A stretch of 64,000 bases of DNA from Pseudoxanthomonas sp. X-1 (GTDB lineage Bacteria; Pseudomonadota; Gammaproteobacteria; Xanthomonadales; Xanthomonadaceae), in contig NZ_CP083376.1 in NCBI RefSeq assembly GCF_020042665.1, positions 1,834,001 through 1,898,000 on the forward strand, given 5' to 3'. This document shows positions 60,232-64,000 of this stretch, piece by piece; position 1 is the first letter of the stretch, and each line of letters opens with the position of its first letter. The translations under genes and the position numbers were made by a program. The notes beneath the pieces were generated by a model. That model was not told where the DNA came from. It worked only from the letters and a program-made list of their open reading frames with translations, and did no database searches.

Positions 60232-62121
60232 TCAGACCTCCAGCGATGCCAGGTCTCCCTTCGTCTCCAGCCATGCCTTGCGGTCGCCGGCCCGCTTCTT
60301 GGCCAGCAGCATGTCCATCAGGCCGGTGGTCTGCTCGGCGTCGTCCACGGTCAGCTGCACCAGGCGGCGGGTGTCGGGATGGATGGCCGATTCGCGCAGC
60401 TGTGAGGGGTTCATCTCGCCCAGGCCCTTGAAGCGGGTCACATTGACCTGGCCCTTGAGCTTCTCGCGCGCGATCTTCTCCAGCAGCAGGCGCTTCTCCT
60501 CCTCGTCCAGCGCGTAGAACACCTGCTTGCCCACGTCCACGCGGAACAGCGGCGGCATCGCCACGAACACATGGCCGGCGGCGACCAGCGCCGGGAAATG
60601 CTTGAGGAACAGCGCCGAGAGCAGGGTGGCGATGTGCAGGCCGTCGGAGTCGGCGTCGGCCAGGATCACCACCTTGCCGTAGCGCAGGCCGGTGATGTCG
60701 TCCTTGCCCGGGTCGCAGCCGATGGCGATGGCCAGGTTGTGCACTTCCTCGGAGGCCAGCACGCTGCCGGAGGCCACCTCCCAGGTGTTAAGGATCTTGC
60801 CGCGCAGCGGCATGATCGCCTGGAAGTCCTTGTCGCGCGCCTGCTTGGCGCTGCCGCCGGCCGAGTCGCCCTCCACTAGGAACAGCTCGGTGCGCGAGAG
60901 GTCCTGGCTGATGCAGTCGGCCAGCTTGCCGGGCAGGGCCGGGCCGGAGGTGACCTTCTTGCGGACGATCTGCTTCTCGGTCTTCAGCCGCGCGCTGGCG
61001 CGGTCGATGGCGATCTGGGCGATCTGCAGGCCGATGTCCACGTGCTGGTTGAGCCACAGGCTGAAGGCGTCGTGCGCGGCGCCCTCGATGAAGCCGGCGG
61101 CCTGGCGCGAGGACAGGCGCTCCTTGGTCTGGCCGGAGAACTGCGGGTCGGTCATCTTCAGGCTGAGCACGAAGGCGACCCGGTCCCACACGTCTTCCGG
61201 CGCCAGCTTGATCCCGCGCGGCAGCAGGTTGCGGAAGTCGCAGAACTCGCGCAGCGCATCGGTCAGGCCCGAGCGCAGGCCGTTGACGTGGGTGCCGTGC
61301 TGGGCGGTGGGGATCAGGTTGACGTAGCTCTCCTGCACCAGCTCGCCTTCCGGCACCCAGGCCACGGCCCAGTCCACCACCTCGGTGTCCTTCTTCAGGA
61401 CGCCGACGAACAGTTCGGCCGGCAGCAGCTCGCGCCCGGCCAGCTCGCCCCTGAGGTAGTCGCGCAGGCCGTCCTCGTAGTGCCAGCTGTCCTGCTCGCC
61501 TGTGGCCTCGTCGATGAGCTTGACCGTCAGGCCTGGGCACAGCACGGCCTTGGCGCGCAGCAGGTGGCGCAGGGCGCGCACGTTGATCTTGGGCGTGTCG
61601 AAGTACTTCGGGTCGGGCCAGAAGCGCAGGCGCGTGCCGGTGTTCTTCTTGCCGACGGTGCCGACCACTTCCAGCGGGCTGGCGCGGTCGCCGTCGCGGA
61701 AGGTGATGCGGTGCTCGGCGCCTTCGCGCTTGATGTGGATCTCCACCAGCGTGGACAGCGCGTTGACCACGCTCACGCCCACGCCGTGCAGGCCGCCGGA
61801 GAAGGTGTAGTTCTTGTTGCTGAACTTGCCGCCGGCGTGCAGGCGGGTCAGGATCAGCTCGACGCCGGGGATCTTCTCCTCCGGGTGGATGTCCACCGGC
61901 ATGCCGCGGCCGTCGTCGGCCACCTCGACGCTGCCGTCCTTGTACAGCGTGACCTCCACGGTCCTGGCATGGCCGCCCAGGGCCTCGTCCACCGAGTTGT
62001 CGATGACCTCCTGCGCCAGGTGATTGGGGCGCGAGGTGTCGGTGTACATGCCTGGCCGGCGCTTGACCGGGTCCAGGCCGGAGAGGACTTCGATGTCGGC
62101 AGCGTTGTAACGGGTATTCAT
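60232..62121 (-). CDS. parE: DNA topoisomerase IV subunit B
   Basis: The 629-residue ATPase subunit, with ParC, unlinks daughter chromosomes. A GHKL ATPase domain (VIDNSVDEALGG, DDGRGMPVDIH, GGLHGVGVSVVNAL) and a TOPRIM domain (FLVEGDSAGGSAKQARD, PLRGKILN, LADADSDGLHI) are complete. PLRGKILN-type sequence and the early QxxD-free linker favour ParE over GyrB. The C-terminus is RAGDRKAWLETKGDLAS. Confidence 0.94.
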   Translation of the reverse strand: MNTRYNAADIEVLSGLDPVKRRPGMYTDTSRPNHLAQEVIDNSVDEALGGHARTVEVTLYKDGSVEVADDGRGMPVDIHPEEKIPGVELILTRLHAGGKFSNKNYTFSGGLHGVGVSVVNALSTLVEIHIKREGAEHRITFRDGDRASPLEVVGTVGKKNTGTRLRFWPDPKYFDTPKINVRALRHLLRAKAVLCPGLTVKLIDEATGEQDSWHYEDGLRDYLRGELAGRELLPAELFVGVLKKDTEVVDWAVAWVPEGELVQESYVNLIPTAQHGTHVNGLRSGLTDALREFCDFRNLLPRGIKLAPEDVWDRVAFVLSLKMTDPQFSGQTKERLSSRQAAGFIEGAAHDAFSLWLNQHVDIGLQIAQIAIDRASARLKTEKQIVRKKVTSGPALPGKLADCISQDLSRTELFLVEGDSAGGSAKQARDKDFQAIMPLRGKILNTWEVASGSVLASEEVHNLAIAIGCDPGKDDITGLRYGKVVILADADSDGLHIATLLSALFLKHFPALVAAGHVFVAMPPLFRVDVGKQVFYALDEEEKRLLLEKIAREKLKGQVNVTRFKGLGEMNPSQLRESAIHPDTRRLVQLTVDDAEQTTGLMDMLLAKKRAGDRKAWLETKGDLASLEV

Positions 62122-62304
62122 TGAACTCGATCAGGTCGTGTGGGTGCCACGAAGGGCGGCAAGTGTGCGGTCTGGGGTCTGGATTTGCACGTTCGCGGCC
62201 CGCGGCCGTGGCCGCGGGCGCCGCGGGCGCGTGGACCGGCCACGCTTGCCGATACAATCGCCCGACAGCGGGTGCGACGCGCGCCATCGGTGAGGAGATT
62301 GTCA

Positions 62305-63336
62305 GTGGTGCAAGTCGCCGCCCGTGAGACAGCGGGCGCCCTCGGCCAGTCCGGGATCCAACAGCTGATCGCCGCCGACGTCGGCGGCACCTACGCCCGC
62401 CTGGGCCTGGTCGATCTGGCCCCCGGCGGTGCGCCGCGGCTGCGGTTGCACCGTCGCTATGCCGGCGCCGACTTCCCCAGCCTGGCCGCCGTGCTGCTGC
62501 GCTTCGCCGAGGACGTGCGGGCCGAGGGCCACGATTGCCCGGCCTGCGCCGTGGTCGCCATCGCCGGCCTGCTGCAGGGCGACGAGCTGCTCAACGCCAA
62601 TCTGCCCTGGCCGGTGTCCCTGGCCGACACCCGGCGGCAGGCCGGCCTTGAGCGGCTGCACCTGATCAACGATTTCCAGGCCCTGGCCTGGGCGCTGCCG
62701 CACGTGGACGCCGACCAGTTCCGGCCGCTGGCGGGCGAGGCGGCCAGCAGCGTGCAGTTCCCTGCGCTGCTGCTGGGGCCCGGCACCGGGCTGGGCGCGG
62801 CGCTGGCGATGCAGGGGCCGGAGGGATTCCGCGTCTGGCCCAGTGAGGCCGGGCATGCGGCGCTGGCCGCGGCCACCGACCTGGAGCTGGACGTGGTGCG
62901 CGTGCTGCAGCGCCGTTTCGGCCACGTGGACAACGAGCGCGCGCTGTCGGGCACCGGCCTGATGCATCTGTACACCGCCCTGTGCGAACTGCGCGGCGCC
63001 ACGCCGGTGTTCGCCACCGCCGCCGAGCTGGTGGCCGCGGCCGAAGACCAGCGCGACGGGCTGGCGGTCGAGTGCCTGGACCTGTTCTGCCAGTGGCTGG
63101 GCAGCCTGGCCGGCGATCTGGCCATCACTTTCTGCGCGCGCTCGGTCTATCTGGCCGGCGGCCTGGCCGGGCATCTGGGCCAGCACCTGGAGGCCGGCGG
63201 CTTCATGCGCCGCTTCCACGACAAGGGCGTGCTGTCCAGCGCCCTGCGGCAGGTGCCGGTGGCGTGCATCGCGCACGGCCAACTGGGCATCATCGGCGCG
63301 GCCGCCTGGTGCGCGGCCCAGCCCGACCTCTTCTGA
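62305..63336 (+). CDS. glk: Glucokinase
   Basis: The 343-residue protein belongs to the Glk family (ATP-dependent phosphorylation of glucose): LIAADVGGTYARLGLVDL near the start, HLINDFQALAWALP, LLLGPGTGLGAALAM and WPSEAGHAALAAAT. The start is unsettled: GTG 62305 has GGAGA 6 bases upstream; GTG 62308 and GTG 62290 are in frame. A tacaat box at 62253-62258 is a possible -10. It is divergent from parE, with 183 bases between the starts. Confidence 0.9.
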   Translation: MVQVAARETAGALGQSGIQQLIAADVGGTYARLGLVDLAPGGAPRLRLHRRYAGADFPSLAAVLLRFAEDVRAEGHDCPACAVVAIAGLLQGDELLNANLPWPVSLADTRRQAGLERLHLINDFQALAWALPHVDADQFRPLAGEAASSVQFPALLLGPGTGLGAALAMQGPEGFRVWPSEAGHAALAAATDLELDVVRVLQRRFGHVDNERALSGTGLMHLYTALCELRGATPVFATAAELVAAAEDQRDGLAVECLDLFCQWLGSLAGDLAITFCARSVYLAGGLAGHLGQHLEAGGFMRRFHDKGVLSSALRQVPVACIAHGQLGIIGAAAWCAAQPDLF

Positions 63337-63365
63337 CCCCACCGCCCCCACGACGGAGCCCTGCC

Positions 63366-64000
63366 ATGTCCACCCGCCGCACCTTCCTGCAGTCCTCGCT
63401 TCTGGTCGCCGGCGCGGCGGCGCTGCCGCGTGGCCTGGCCCAGGCCGGCGCCAGTGGCGCCAAGGTGGTCTCGACCTGGGACTTCGGCGTGCCGGCCAAC
63501 CAGGCCGCCTGGGCGGTGCTGGGCAAGGGCGGCAGCGCGATCGACGCGGTCGAGGCCGGCGCGCGCTGGGCCGAGACCGGGCAGTGCAATTCCACGGTGG
63601 GGCGCTGCGGCTATCCGGACCGCGACGGCCACGTGACCCTGGACGCCAGCATCATGAAGGGCGACGGCAGCTGCGGCTCGGTCGCGGCGATCGAGGGCAT
63701 CGACCACCCCATCTCGGTGGCGCGCCTGGTCATGGAGAAGACCCCGCACGTGATGCTGGTGGGCGCCGGTGCGCAGCAGTTCGCGGTCGAACAGGGCTTC
63801 ACCATGCGTGACCTGCGCACGCCCGAGGCCGAGAAGGCCTGGAAGGAATGGCTCAAGACCTCCAGGTACGCGCCGGAGATCAACGTCGAACGCCGCGGCC
63901 TGCCCGGCAACAAGGAAAACCACGACACCATCGGCATGCTGGCCATCGACGCCAGCGGCAAGCTGGCCGGCGCCTGCACCACCAGCGGCATGGCCTGGAA
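63366..64000 (+). CDS. Secreted N4-(beta-N-acetylglucosaminyl)-L-asparaginase-like Ntn hydrolase (3' truncated)
   Basis: The first 211 codons are present; the gene runs off the window. It opens with a twin-arginine type signal (RRTFLQSSLLVAGAAALP). The body matches glycosylasparaginase and isoaspartyl peptidase relatives: STVGRCGYPDRDGHVTLDAS, MEKTPHVMLVGAGAQQF, and HDTIGMLAIDASGKLAGACT, where Thr188 is the predicted autocleavage nucleophile. It would cut the GlcNAc-Asn bond of glycopeptides in the periplasm. It follows glk by 29 bases, so the two may be co-transcribed. Confidence 0.87.
   Translation, partial: MSTRRTFLQSSLLVAGAAALPRGLAQAGASGAKVVSTWDFGVPANQAAWAVLGKGGSAIDAVEAGARWAETGQCNSTVGRCGYPDRDGHVTLDASIMKGDGSCGSVAAIEGIDHPISVARLVMEKTPHVMLVGAGAQQFAVEQGFTMRDLRTPEAEKAWKEWLKTSRYAPEINVERRGLPGNKENHDTIGMLAIDASGKLAGACTTSGMAW

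Overview
The window is high-GC DNA from a gammaproteobacterium of the family Xanthomonadaceae (Lysobacteraceae). The gene order points there: tldD-yjgA-pmbA; map-glnD-dapD-yffB-dapE-asnB; and accA-dnaE-rnhB-lpxB-lpxA-fabZ-lpxD-bamA-rseP-dxr-cdsA-uppS-frr-pyrH. So do two hairpin repeat families of types I associate with Stenotrophomonas, Pseudoxanthomonas and Xanthomonas. A Pseudoxanthomonas-like genus is my best guess but cannot be settled from the sequence alone. Coding density is very high, many genes overlap by 4 bases (ATGA or GTGA), and most non-coding space is hairpins. I see no tRNA or rRNA gene, insertion sequence, prophage or CRISPR array.

Layout. 1-7063: the 3' end of a YhdP-type envelope protein, the TldD/PmbA protease pair and the ribosome factor YjgA. 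7211-10340: a compact operon of a FecR-domain protein, an OmpA-like lipoprotein and a CHASE2/HD-GYP transmembrane protein, which looks like an envelope-to-c-di-GMP signalling unit. 10406-14185: two DUF4870 membrane proteins and a DUF1800/DUF1501 secreted pair. 14251-20694: ispA-xseB-tilS, radA, and the rpsB-tsf operon with its promoter and long leader. 20965-25638: a four-gene Csu-type chaperone-usher pilus locus lying between rpsB and map. 25970-35888: map, glnD, lysine biosynthesis (dapD, yffB, dapE), a hypothetical protein, a GH43 glycosidase and asnB.

36085-40852: a secreted beta-helix protein, a stand-alone receiver domain, a penicillin-acylase-family protein and a ferritin. 40967-59202: a long leftward run of essential genes for fatty acid synthesis (accA, fabZ), replication (dnaE, rnhB), lipid A (lpxB, lpxA, lpxD), outer membrane assembly and stress (bamA, rseP), isoprenoid and phospholipid synthesis (dxr, uppS, cdsA), ribosome recycling (frr) and UMP kinase (pyrH). 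A cation-efflux gene is embedded between frr and pyrH. 59374-64000: an AIM24-like protein, parE, glk and the start of a secreted Ntn asparaginase-family enzyme.

The most interesting element is upstream of asnB (33945-34099). A 29-codon open frame holds eight Asn codons, four of them consecutive. It is followed by a perfect rho-independent terminator whose 3' arm is an exact 11-base copy of a segment near the end of the small frame. This has every part of a classical ribosome-mediated transcription attenuator, here tuned to asparagine supply.
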